This document shows, piece after piece, positions 1-6,483 of a DNA stretch of 22,290 nt. The notes below the pieces were generated by a model. It ran no database searches and was not told the DNA's origin. It saw only the letters and a list, made by a program, of their open reading frames with translations. The position numbers were made by a program, and so were the translations under genes. Position 1 is the first letter of the stretch, and each line of letters starts with the position of its first letter. The DNA is from Bacillota bacterium (GTDB taxonomy: Bacteria > Bacillota > Clostridia > Christensenellales > CAG-138), in the NCBI GenBank assembly GCA_023416175.1, contig JAEZIE010000194.1:1-22290 (forward strand), in the 5' to 3' direction.

Positions 1-1475
1 AGTTCGTCTGCAATCAATATTGTGCCCGTAAACGAGCCGTCCGCGGCCACATAGGCGACGGTGCCCGTGCTTGCAGGAAACCGCTCAATGCCATGTTCCT
101 GCATCAGCCTCGCGTTGCCAACCAGCACGCGCCTCCCTGCCACAGAGGCGGAAACGCCACGACCCGCGATTTCTTCAACCTCCTCCGCAGGCGTATACTC
201 CCCCGCTGCGGTACGGATGGCGCTTGCCACCGGGTGGGGGCTAAAGTGTTCCGCAGCCGCCGCAAGCTTTAAGAGTTCCTCTTCCGTCACCCCATTTATA
301 GGGATCGCCATTTGTACCTTGAATACGCCGTGGGTCAGCGTACCCGTTTTGTCGAATACGACGGCTTCCACCGTGGCGAGCTGCTCCATGCGGTTTGCAC
401 CCTTAAAAAGTACCCCGCGCGAGGATGCGTTGGCTAGCCCCGCAAAGAACGTGAGCGGAACGCTAAGAACAAGCGCACAGGGACAGGAGATGACAAGGAA
501 TATGAGAGCCCTGTGCAGCCATTCTGTAAACGCGCCTAACCCCGCAAGTGGCGGAACAACAGCCAGCAATCCTGCGATTGCAACGACGATGGGCGTATAT
601 ACGCGGGCAAACCGCGTAATAAAGTTCTCGAGCTTGGGCTTTCCCTTTGCAGCGTCCTCCACCGCCCGCAGCACGCGGCTGACGGCGGATTCAGAAGCGG
701 GACGGGTGACGGTGATGGTGATGGGGCTATTTTGGTTGATGCCGCCTGCCATGACCTCGCGGCCCATGTTCACCCGCACCGGCACGGACTCGCCCGTGAG
801 GGCGCTAAAGTCCACCAAACTTTCCCCGGAGAGAATCTCGCCGTCAAGCGGGATACGCTCGCCGGGATGGACTAGCACCTGCTCGTCGATGTTGACTTCA
901 GCAGGGTCCACCACCTGAAACGCGCCGTCCCGCATCACGCGTGCGGTGTCCGGCCTTAAACCAACTGCGGTGCGTATGCTCTTTCTTGAACGGCCCACGG
1001 CGAGATCTTGAAAGTACTCGCCCACGCGGTAGAACAGCATGACGGCAACGGCTTCGTCATAATCGCCCAGCGCAAGCGCGCCGATCGTGGCAATCCCCAT
1101 CAAAAAGCTTTCGCCGAATACCTGTCCGCTCAGGATATCCTTACCCGCCTGCAAAAGCACAGGTGCGCCCAGCAGAACATAGGCAACGAGGCTCAGAACG
1201 ATGTGCACAAGCCCTTCCGTAAAGAATCCGGCTATAAATAATATGGAACCAGACACAATGGGCAGCCACAGCTTCCACGCGTCTTCCTTCTCGCCCGCTT
1301 GCTCGTGAGCGTGGCCGCAGCCCGGACATCCTGCGCTGCAGCCATCCGCTTCGCAGGCGTCTTGCTGACTGTGGCCATGGTCACGTGCGTGGCCCTGTTC
1401 ACCCGAATAGTCGTGAATATTTGGGCTGCTTAATGTCTTATTTGCGGATTGCAGCCTTACTTCTTCGGTGCTCAT
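1..1475 (-). CDS. cadA: Heavy-metal translocating P1B-type ATPase (Zn/Cd/Pb type), C-terminus beyond window
   Basis: ATP-driven efflux pump for soft divalent metals in the cytoplasmic membrane. The 491 codons visible show, in order: a His/Cys-rich N-terminus (about residues 21-57) in place of a normal heavy-metal-associated domain; transmembrane segments from about residue 68; the actuator TGES at 227-230; the metal-site CPC at 331-333 within an SCPCALVLSVP helix; the phosphorylation motif DKTGTLT with Asp375; and the HP dipeptide at 414-415. The CPC followed by S-x-P fits the Zn/Cd/Pb subgroup (family knowledge) rather than copper pumps. The ATG overlaps the stop of the upstream ArsR-type gene as ATGA, so the two are translationally coupled and the repressor very likely controls this pump. 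The end of the nucleotide-binding domain and the last membrane helices lie outside the window. The exact metal is an inference. Confidence 0.93.
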   Translation of the reverse strand, partial: MSTEEVRLQSANKTLSSPNIHDYSGEQGHARDHGHSQQDACEADGCSAGCPGCGHAHEQAGEKEDAWKLWLPIVSGSILFIAGFFTEGLVHIVLSLVAYVLLGAPVLLQAGKDILSGQVFGESFLMGIATIGALALGDYDEAVAVMLFYRVGEYFQDLAVGRSRKSIRTAVGLRPDTARVMRDGAFQVVDPAEVNIDEQVLVHPGERIPLDGEILSGESLVDFSALTGESVPVRVNMGREVMAGGINQNSPITITVTRPASESAVSRVLRAVEDAAKGKPKLENFITRFARVYTPIVVAIAGLLAVVPPLAGLGAFTEWLHRALIFLVISCPCALVLSVPLTFFAGLANASSRGVLFKGANRMEQLATVEAVVFDKTGTLTHGVFKVQMAIPINGVTEEELLKLAAAAEHFSPHPVASAIRTAAGEYTPAEEVEEIAGRGVSASVAGRRVLVGNARLMQEHGIERFPASTGTVAYVAADGSFTGTILIADE

Positions 1476-1891
1476 ATCTGCTCCTCCCCCAAACTTTTTT
1501 GAAACTGACAAACCGTACACGGGATGAGGTTGCCGCTGGTGATATCGTGCAGCAGGTGCCTCACCATGTGCCCGGTACGTGTATCGCTGATGGAGTAGAC
1601 GGCGCGCTTGCCAGTCTTTTTAAAGCGCACCACGCCGCATTGCCGAAGCGAACGCAGATGGTGGGAAACGGCAGGCTGGCTCATGCCTAAAATATCCGCC
1701 ATTTCGCATACGCACATATCCTCCAGTGCAAGCATGGACAAGAGCCGAATGCGCGTGCTGTCGCTTAACTGCTGGAAAATTTCCGCGGCATCCACCGCCG
1801 CGTCTTCATCCGGAATTCGATCCATAATAAAGTGCTCATGACTCGCATTGATATGCTCCGTCTGGCAAACGGGAAAATTCACTTTTTCCAT
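1472..1891 (-). CDS. cadC: ArsR/SmtB-family metal-sensing repressor, CadC-like
   Basis: A 139-residue winged-helix repressor that should release its operator on binding Cd, Pb or Zn. The helix-turn-helix is clear (LGMSQPAVSHHLRSLRQCGVV, about residues 68-88). It is preceded by C60-V-C62, the position of the CVC metal ligands in CadC, and Cys9 near the N-terminus resembles the N-terminal cysteine ligands of that group. A second Cys pair (C125-x2-C128) and His108, His112, His115 and Asp116 near the C-terminal helix could form another site. I chose the ATG at 1891 because GGAGGG lies 7 bases before it; a GTG five codons earlier falls inside that ribosome site. The stop overlaps the ATPase start by ATGA. 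The dyad operator and promoter just upstream suggest autoregulation. The cadC symbol is by motif similarity. Confidence 0.9.
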   Translation of the reverse strand: MEKVNFPVCQTEHINASHEHFIMDRIPDEDAAVDAAEIFQQLSDSTRIRLLSMLALEDMCVCEMADILGMSQPAVSHHLRSLRQCGVVRFKKTGKRAVYSISDTRTGHMVRHLLHDITSGNLIPCTVCQFQKSLGEEQI

Positions 1892-1912
1892 ACTCGCACC
1901 CTCCACGTTTCA

Positions 1913-1944
1913 ACACATAAACATATAAGTCATCGTTTATGTAT
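1913..1944. promoter_or_regulatory. Inverted repeat, probable operator of the metal-sensing repressor
   Basis: ACACATAAAC (1913-1922) and GTTTATGTAT (1935-1944) are inverted copies matching at 9 of 10 positions, separated by 12 bases. The dyad abuts the -10 box and covers the expected transcription start. AT-rich imperfect dyads at this position are usual for ArsR/SmtB repressors. That this repressor binds it is inferred from position. Confidence 0.6.
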
Positions 1945-1973
1945 AGTATATATCCGGGCCTGGTAAAATGCAA
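1945..1973 (-). promoter_or_regulatory. Promoter of the ArsR-ATPase operon
   Basis: On the minus strand, TTGCAT (1973-1968) is followed after 17 bases by TATACT (1950-1945). It lies ahead of the repressor gene and just touches the dyad operator, so repression by blocking polymerase is likely. Confidence 0.7.
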
Positions 1974-1996
1974 CTATTTCAGTTGGGTTTCTGTTA

Positions 1997-2019
1997 TAAA
2001 AATACCGCCTTCACGGCGG
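1997..2019 (-). terminator. Rho-independent terminator of the lspA-rluD operon
   Basis: On the minus strand CCGCC-GTGAA-GGCGG (2019-2005) is followed by TATTTTTAT. It sits 24 bases past the rluD stop and before the next promoter, separating the two minus-strand units. Confidence 0.75.
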
Positions 2020-2042
2020 CAGTCATCAAAGTATTTCAAATA

Positions 2043-2990
2043 TCAGGTCAAAAGTGCCCAGTCGGGCTCTTCCTCGCAGCCCGCGCGGCGCAGCGCCTGC
2101 AAAAACCAAACGGGCGGCGGTGCAAAAAAGCGCATCGGCTCCCCTGTGCGCGGGTGTTTGAGTATCAGTTCATATGCGTGCAATGCCTGCCCATCGAGGT
2201 TCAGCTTAGGTTTTGCCGGGCCATACACCGGATCGCCCGCGACGGGATGCTTGCTATAAGCCATATGCACGCGGATCTGGTGTGTTCGCCCTGTCTCAAG
2301 TATGGCTTTGATTAAAGTAAACTGCCCCATGCGCTTTACTACCCGCCAATGCGTTACAGCTTCCCTTCCGTTCTTTACAACGGCCATGCGCTTGCGGTCC
2401 ACCGGATGGCGGCCGATGGGAGCGTCGATGGTGCCGGTATCCTCTTTCAAATTTCCTTCTACGATGGCAAGGTAATTGCGCCGCGCGGAATGCTCCTTGA
2501 TCTGGGCGCTCAAACTCGTATGGGCAAGGTCGTTCTTTGCGACGACAAGCAAACCGGATGTCATTTTATCGATTCGGTGGACGATACCCGGGCGCAACAC
2601 GCCGCCGATGCCGGAAAGATCGGTAATGGCATATAAAAGCGCATTCACAAGCGTTCCGCTTTCATTGCCGGGCGCTGGATGTACAACCATTCCCTGCGGC
2701 TTGTTGATGACGCAGAGGTCCGCATCCTGGTACAAGATATCGATGGGAATTGGTTCAGGCGCAACATCCAAAAGCTCCGGCGGCTCCATACGCAGCAGTA
2801 CTTCCTCCCCGGCCTGAAGCTTGTAGTTGGCCTTGCGGGCTTTGCCCAGAACCAGGACGGCTTCTTCCTGAATCAGGCGCTGAATGCGCGCGCGGCTCTC
2901 CCCGCTGACGCGGGAAAGAAATACGTCCAGACGTTCGCCGGACGTATCCGCTAAATAGCGCGTTTCCACATAGCCTTCAAAGTCTTCCAC
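2043..2990 (-). CDS. rluD: RluD/RluA-family 23S rRNA pseudouridine synthase
   Basis: Isomerises uridine to pseudouridine in RNA, probably in large-subunit rRNA. The 315-residue product has the normal two-part layout: an N-terminal S4 RNA-binding domain (about residues 17-66, starting GERLDVFLSRV) and a catalytic domain with HRIDKMTSGLLVVAKND, in which Asp141 is the catalytic aspartate, followed by the GRTHQIRVH motif. The start is uncertain. A longer reading frame adds 69 Arg-rich residues, but these are only the lspA 3' end read in another frame. I prefer the GTG at 2990, with GAGG five bases before it and ten bases after the lspA stop; a GTG at 2969 is possible. lspA-rluD is a very common pair in Bacillota. 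Which uridine is modified cannot be told from sequence, and RluA-family paralogues are hard to separate. Confidence 0.9.
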   Translation of the reverse strand: MEDFEGYVETRYLADTSGERLDVFLSRVSGESRARIQRLIQEEAVLVLGKARKANYKLQAGEEVLLRMEPPELLDVAPEPIPIDILYQDADLCVINKPQGMVVHPAPGNESGTLVNALLYAITDLSGIGGVLRPGIVHRIDKMTSGLLVVAKNDLAHTSLSAQIKEHSARRNYLAIVEGNLKEDTGTIDAPIGRHPVDRKRMAVVKNGREAVTHWRVVKRMGQFTLIKAILETGRTHQIRVHMAYSKHPVAGDPVYGPAKPKLNLDGQALHAYELILKHPRTGEPMRFFAPPPVWFLQALRRAGCEEEPDWALLT

Positions 2991-3000
2991 AAAGCCCTCG

Positions 3001-3600
3001 CTATTGCTGTTCCTTTTGCGGTTGATCCGCGTCCTGTTCGGGTTCATCCGCGTCCTGTTCGGACTCTTCCGTCGGCTCGGTCGCTTCCTCCGGCTCCGCT
3101 TCCGGCCCGGGCTTCTTTTTCGCCGTCTTTTCATCCAGCTTGTCGAGCACCTGCCTGCCCTTGCCGAAAAGTACGTCCAGCGCCAGCAGGGCCGCACCTA
3201 TGGAAACAGCGGTGTCCGCCACATTGAATATGGCGAATTTCACAAAAGCGAACTCCAGCATATCGCGGACATAGCCCAATACGACGCGGTCAATAAGGTT
3301 GCCTAAAGCCCCCGCCAATATCAGGGCGAGGCTCACGCGCATGAATGTATGCATATGCTTTCGATATTTTATAAGCAGCCAGATAATCGCGATAGATGCT
3401 ACGGAAGAAACGATAATCAGCAGCCAAGTACCATTTGACAACATACCAAAAGCAGCGCCCGTATTGTGGGTGCTAGTCAGGTGGAAAACGCCCTCCCAAA
3501 CCGGGACGGTCGTGCCAAGCGGCATTAAATGAACATCCGTCAGATATTTTGCAAGCTGATCCAGCCCGATCGCAAGTAGAATGATGATGGTTTCCAGCAT
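3001..3600 (-). CDS. lspA: Prolipoprotein signal peptidase (signal peptidase II) with acidic C-terminal tail
   Basis: Membrane aspartyl protease that removes signal peptides from lipid-modified prolipoproteins, such as the solute-binding lipoprotein encoded just upstream. Four hydrophobic segments are visible, and both catalytic motifs are present: GNLIDRV (Asp104) and FNVADTAVSIG (Asp129), with the conserved N-terminal D-x-L-x-K and the HNTGAAFGM segment. The peptidase core ends near residue 157. About 40 further residues are Glu/Pro/Asp-rich and contain two seven-residue repeats, EQDADEP and EQDADQP, making the protein longer (199) than the usual 150-170. The ATG at 3600 has a G-run about 4 bases upstream. 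It has its own promoter and is followed after ten bases by rluD. Confidence 0.95.
   Translation of the reverse strand: MLETIIILLAIGLDQLAKYLTDVHLMPLGTTVPVWEGVFHLTSTHNTGAAFGMLSNGTWLLIIVSSVASIAIIWLLIKYRKHMHTFMRVSLALILAGALGNLIDRVVLGYVRDMLEFAFVKFAIFNVADTAVSIGAALLALDVLFGKGRQVLDKLDEKTAKKKPGPEAEPEEATEPTEESEQDADEPEQDADQPQKEQQ
3025..3062. repeat. 21-base tandem repeat in the lspA 3' end
   Basis: The same 17 bases (ATCCGCGTCCTGTTCGG on the plus strand) occur at 3025-3041 and 3046-3062, a period of 21 bases or seven codons. It encodes EQDADxP twice in the acidic tail of LspA. It looks like a recent in-frame duplication. Confidence 0.85.
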
Positions 3601-3634
3601 AGTACCCCCGAAGCATCATTTTTTGGCCCAACCC

Positions 3635-3663
3635 AGTATAGCATACGTCTGCCTGAAAGGCAA
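3635..3663 (-). promoter_or_regulatory. Promoter of lspA-rluD
   Basis: Minus strand TTGCCT (3663-3658), a 17-base spacer, then TATACT (3640-3635), preceded by TGC as in an extended -10. The spacer holds a small TGCC-TTTCA-GGCA hairpin. The site lies immediately after the upstream lipoprotein gene stop, so lspA-rluD can be expressed independently. Confidence 0.65.
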
Positions 3664-3665
3664 AA

Positions 3666-5291
3666 TCAGTCGGGCGACTGCTGTATGTACCAATCGTTGA
3701 CGGTGCGGAACAGATCCGTACCGCGAACATCAGAAACTCCTTGGATATTCGCATCGTAGACGATGCTGTTCATGCGGAAATACAGCGTGATAAAAGGAAG
3801 CTCTTGCACGAACTGCTGCTGCAGCTGCGCATGCGTTTCTCGCATGCCGTTTTCATCCGCCGCGGCGGCGGCGGATGAAAGAAGCGTACCCCAGTCGCCG
3901 GAGACTTTCCCGTAATTGCGCGCGCCATCGGGTGCTAAGTAGGGCGCTAAATTGCCGCACGCTTCCATCTGAAAACCGGCCAACGCGAGGTCAAATTCCC
4001 CGTTTTTCAGCTTCTGCTCAAATTCCCCGTTTGCCCGCTCGATGCTAAGCTTCGCGGTGACTACTTCCACCTCAATACCTGCCTTTAAAAGCTGCGTTGC
4101 AATCAGCGCCGCGGCATTTTTGCGGTAGGTACTCTCCGTAGAGTCGTTGACCAGCAGTGTCAAGTGGAGCTTACGGCTCCCCTGCTGTAAAATGCCGTCC
4201 CCGTCCTCATCCGTCCAGCCTGCGCCGCTTAAAAGCTGCTCCGCTTTCTCGATGTCATGGTCGTATATTTTGGTAGTCGCGTCATACAGGAACGAATCGG
4301 GCGGCACAGGCACGTCGCACACTGCGGCGCGGTTCATGTATACATTAGAGACCAGGGCGCTGCGGTCGAGCACATACGCGATTGCTTTCCTGACAGCGAC
4401 ATCGCGCAGTATGGCGTTGCTGTGGTTGACAAGCAGTACTTCCGCCTCCTGCGTCATGACGTCAAGCACCGATGTCACACCCTCCTCGCGATATTTACCC
4501 GCTGAGACCGTCTTGGTCGGCACCATGTTCAATTGGCGCGCCTCGTACGAAGCGAGCGCGACGTCGTTGCTTTCACGCGAGAGAAATTGAATGTTTTGAA
4601 TGTAGGGCGTTTGCTTCCACCAGCGTGGATTGACGGTAAGCTCCACCGATGTTTCTGTGCTCGTCACCTGATACGGCCCCGTACCGTTGAGTTCATTGGG
4701 CGTCTTGGAGGAGACCACGGGGAACACAAGCGCATATAAGGCGGCTGCACCCGGTTTTTTCATCGTAATGCGTATGGTGCTTTCATCCGCCTGCTCATAG
4801 CTTTCGATCGCATCCGCCGCAAGGCCATAATAGGATGCACTGCCCAAGTTCCTGATTTGCCCGATGGTGTAGAGCACATCCTCCGCGGTGAGAATATCGC
4901 CGTTGTGCCACATGACGTTTTTCCGAAGCTGTATCGTCCAGACGCGTCCGGTATCATCGCTGCTCCATTTTTCCGCCAGAGACGGTATAATGCGGCTGCT
5001 CGAATCGCACCTTAAGAGCGGCTCGTACACCAGGGAGTACATGTTGCGCATTTCCTCGGTGTTAATGGTAAGGGGGTTGTAGGATGTGCCGCCCTCGCTG
5101 CGAAACGGGTTGCGCGGTATGGGGAGTATCAGCGTACCGCCGGATACCGGCAACGGCGCAGGGGTCGGGGTGGGAATCGCAATGGGCGTCGCCGTAGGCT
5201 CGGGCTTTTCTCTTTTTGCGCAGCCCGAACTCAGCAGCAGCACCGCAAGGACGCTAGAAAGCGTCTTGATAAAGCGTCTTGTATTTTTCAT
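3666..5291 (-). CDS. Extracellular solute-binding lipoprotein, family 5 (peptide/nickel ABC type)
   Basis: A 541-residue substrate-binding protein anchored outside the membrane. The N-terminus is a classic lipoprotein signal: a basic start, a hydrophobic core, then the lipobox LSSGC with Cys24 as the lipid-modified residue, followed by a Pro/Thr-rich linker (about 30-50). The mature part matches the SBP_bac_5 pattern of oligopeptide-binding proteins (NPLTINTEEMRNMYSLVYEPLL, then W-S-x-D-x-x-x-W-T-I-x-L, later VRKAIAYVLDR). I chose the ATG at 5291 because the signal peptide begins there; a TTG frame start further upstream is not supported. It overlaps the transglycosylase gene by 38 bases. No permease or ATPase gene is next to it, so it is either an orphan receptor or works with a transporter encoded elsewhere. 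The substrate is unknown. Confidence 0.88.
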   Translation of the reverse strand: MKNTRRFIKTLSSVLAVLLLSSGCAKREKPEPTATPIAIPTPTPAPLPVSGGTLILPIPRNPFRSEGGTSYNPLTINTEEMRNMYSLVYEPLLRCDSSSRIIPSLAEKWSSDDTGRVWTIQLRKNVMWHNGDILTAEDVLYTIGQIRNLGSASYYGLAADAIESYEQADESTIRITMKKPGAAALYALVFPVVSSKTPNELNGTGPYQVTSTETSVELTVNPRWWKQTPYIQNIQFLSRESNDVALASYEARQLNMVPTKTVSAGKYREEGVTSVLDVMTQEAEVLLVNHSNAILRDVAVRKAIAYVLDRSALVSNVYMNRAAVCDVPVPPDSFLYDATTKIYDHDIEKAEQLLSGAGWTDEDGDGILQQGSRKLHLTLLVNDSTESTYRKNAAALIATQLLKAGIEVEVVTAKLSIERANGEFEQKLKNGEFDLALAGFQMEACGNLAPYLAPDGARNYGKVSGDWGTLLSSAAAAADENGMRETHAQLQQQFVQELPFITLYFRMNSIVYDANIQGVSDVRGTDLFRTVNDWYIQQSPD

Positions 5292-5850
5292 ATGCGCGCT
5301 GCACCTTTTCCACATACTGCTCCGTCTGCGCAAAGGGGATGTTCTTTAATTGCCCTTCCGCGGAAATAGCGGGGTCGTTCTTCCATTTGTCCACGTTGCC
5401 ATGCCCCGCATTGTAAGCGGCAAGCGCGGTAGGCCGGTCCTGCTTGTACCGGTCCAGTAAAAAGCGCAAGTACCAGCAGCCCAGCCGTATATTGAACGCG
5501 GGCTCGGTCAGCTTCTTGGGCTCATAACCGCTGATATGGAGTTTGCCGGAAATCCATTCACCGGTATCCGGCATGATCTGCATGAGTCCTACCGCGCCAA
5601 CCGAGCTGATCGCTTCCGGGCGATTGCCGCTTTCACAATGGATCACGGCGGCTACAAGGTAGGGATCGAGTTCAAACTCTTCAGCGCTTGCGATGATTTC
5701 TTCGGCATACTGTAGCTTATAGGTGCGCTTTTCCAGCTCCCGCCCCGCGATTGTGGCAATGAGCACCGCAAGCAGCAGCAGGAAGGCAGCAAGCAACAGT
5801 TTTGCGCCTCTAAGTTTTTTTTGTTTTGGTTTTTGTTTTGCGTTTTCCAA
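5254..5850 (-). CDS. Membrane-anchored lytic transglycosylase (SLT domain)
   Basis: Cleaves peptidoglycan glycan strands at the outer face of the membrane. The 198-residue product has a Lys-rich N-terminus, one membrane helix (about residues 17-36) and a Slt70-type catalytic domain: HCESGN with catalytic Glu73, GAVGLMQIMP, and AAYNAGHGNV. The start is a TTG at 5850 with AGAGGAAG just before it; no ATG fits, and the basic-hydrophobic anchor begins correctly here. It lies 21 bases after the coaE stop and its 3' end overlaps the solute-binding lipoprotein by 38 bases, so all three are probably one transcript. Small anchored transglycosylases next to coaE are, from memory, common in Clostridia. 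Confidence 0.92.
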   Translation of the reverse strand: MENAKQKPKQKKLRGAKLLLAAFLLLLAVLIATIAGRELEKRTYKLQYAEEIIASAEEFELDPYLVAAVIHCESGNRPEAISSVGAVGLMQIMPDTGEWISGKLHISGYEPKKLTEPAFNIRLGCWYLRFLLDRYKQDRPTALAAYNAGHGNVDKWKNDPAISAEGQLKNIPFAQTEQYVEKVQRAYEKYKTLYQDAF

Positions 5851-5871
5851 TGCTTCCTCTGTTTCTGTTAG

Positions 5872-6483
5872 CTAACTCATGATCCTGTCGTAAAGCGCAT
5901 CCACCTGCCGGTGCAGCGCTGCTTCATCGCCGGAATTATCTAATATCCGATGCGCGTAGCTCTTTTTCTCTTCTTCCGGCATTTGGCGGCGAATACGGGC
6001 AAGCGCCTCCTGCTCACTGCAGCCGTCCCGGTGCACGATACGCGCGATACGAACCGCTTCCTCTGCAGTCACAAGCCAGACCTCGTCCACATCCACATGC
6101 ATACCGCTTTCGATCAGCAGCGGTACGTCCCAAAATACGATGGCGTCCGGTTCCGCCTCACGAATCTCTCTCTCCTCCTGAAGCATGATGGTGCGCACCA
6201 TGGGGTGGAGTATGGCGTTGACGGCCAAACGCTCGGAATCGGACGCGAATATAACGTTTGCAAGCGCGCGGCGGTTTAAGGAACCGTCCGGCCCCAGAAT
6301 AGCGGTACCATAACGCGCAACGAGCAGGCGCAACCCTTCGCTTCCCGGCTCCACGGCCTTGCGCGCGGCCACATCCGCATCCAGCACACGCGCTCCCAGC
6401 ACCCGAAGATATGCTGATACCGTTGACTTTCCCGCGCCCATACCGCCGGTAAGGCCGATGCGTCTCGCTCTATCCGGGCTCAT
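5872..6483 (-). CDS. coaE: Dephospho-CoA kinase
   Basis: Last step of coenzyme A synthesis: phosphorylates the ribose 3'-hydroxyl of dephospho-CoA with ATP in the cytoplasm. The 203-residue protein shows the P-loop GGMGAGKST (13-21), the LDAD segment (34-37) that binds the acceptor, and the lid-side DVPLLIESG (119-127), all typical of CoaE. The ATG at 6483 overlaps the polA stop as ATGA, which fixes the start; the frame extends 26 codons further upstream but that part is polA read out of frame. Length agrees with the family (about 200). polA-coaE adjacency is frequent in Bacillota. Confidence 0.96.
   Translation of the reverse strand: MSPDRARRIGLTGGMGAGKSTVSAYLRVLGARVLDADVAARKAVEPGSEGLRLLVARYGTAILGPDGSLNRRALANVIFASDSERLAVNAILHPMVRTIMLQEEREIREAEPDAIVFWDVPLLIESGMHVDVDEVWLVTAEEAVRIARIVHRDGCSEQEALARIRRQMPEEEKKSYAHRILDNSGDEAALHRQVDALYDRIMS

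Noticed and set aside
61..918. Long plus-strand open frame
   Set aside because: It is the antisense of the metal ATPase, whose motifs (DKTGTLT, CPC, TGES) are all in the minus-strand frame; the plus-strand product is low-complexity Ser/Thr/Ala.
2988..3197. N-terminal 69-residue extension of the pseudouridine synthase
   Set aside because: Arg/Lys-rich sequence arising from the lspA 3' end in another frame; no family member has it, and a GTG with a ribosome site follows the lspA stop.
5867..5876. GTTAGCTAAC palindrome resembling the feo dyad
   Set aside because: Half-sites are adjacent, not six bases apart, and it lies at the coaE stop without a promoter; probably chance.
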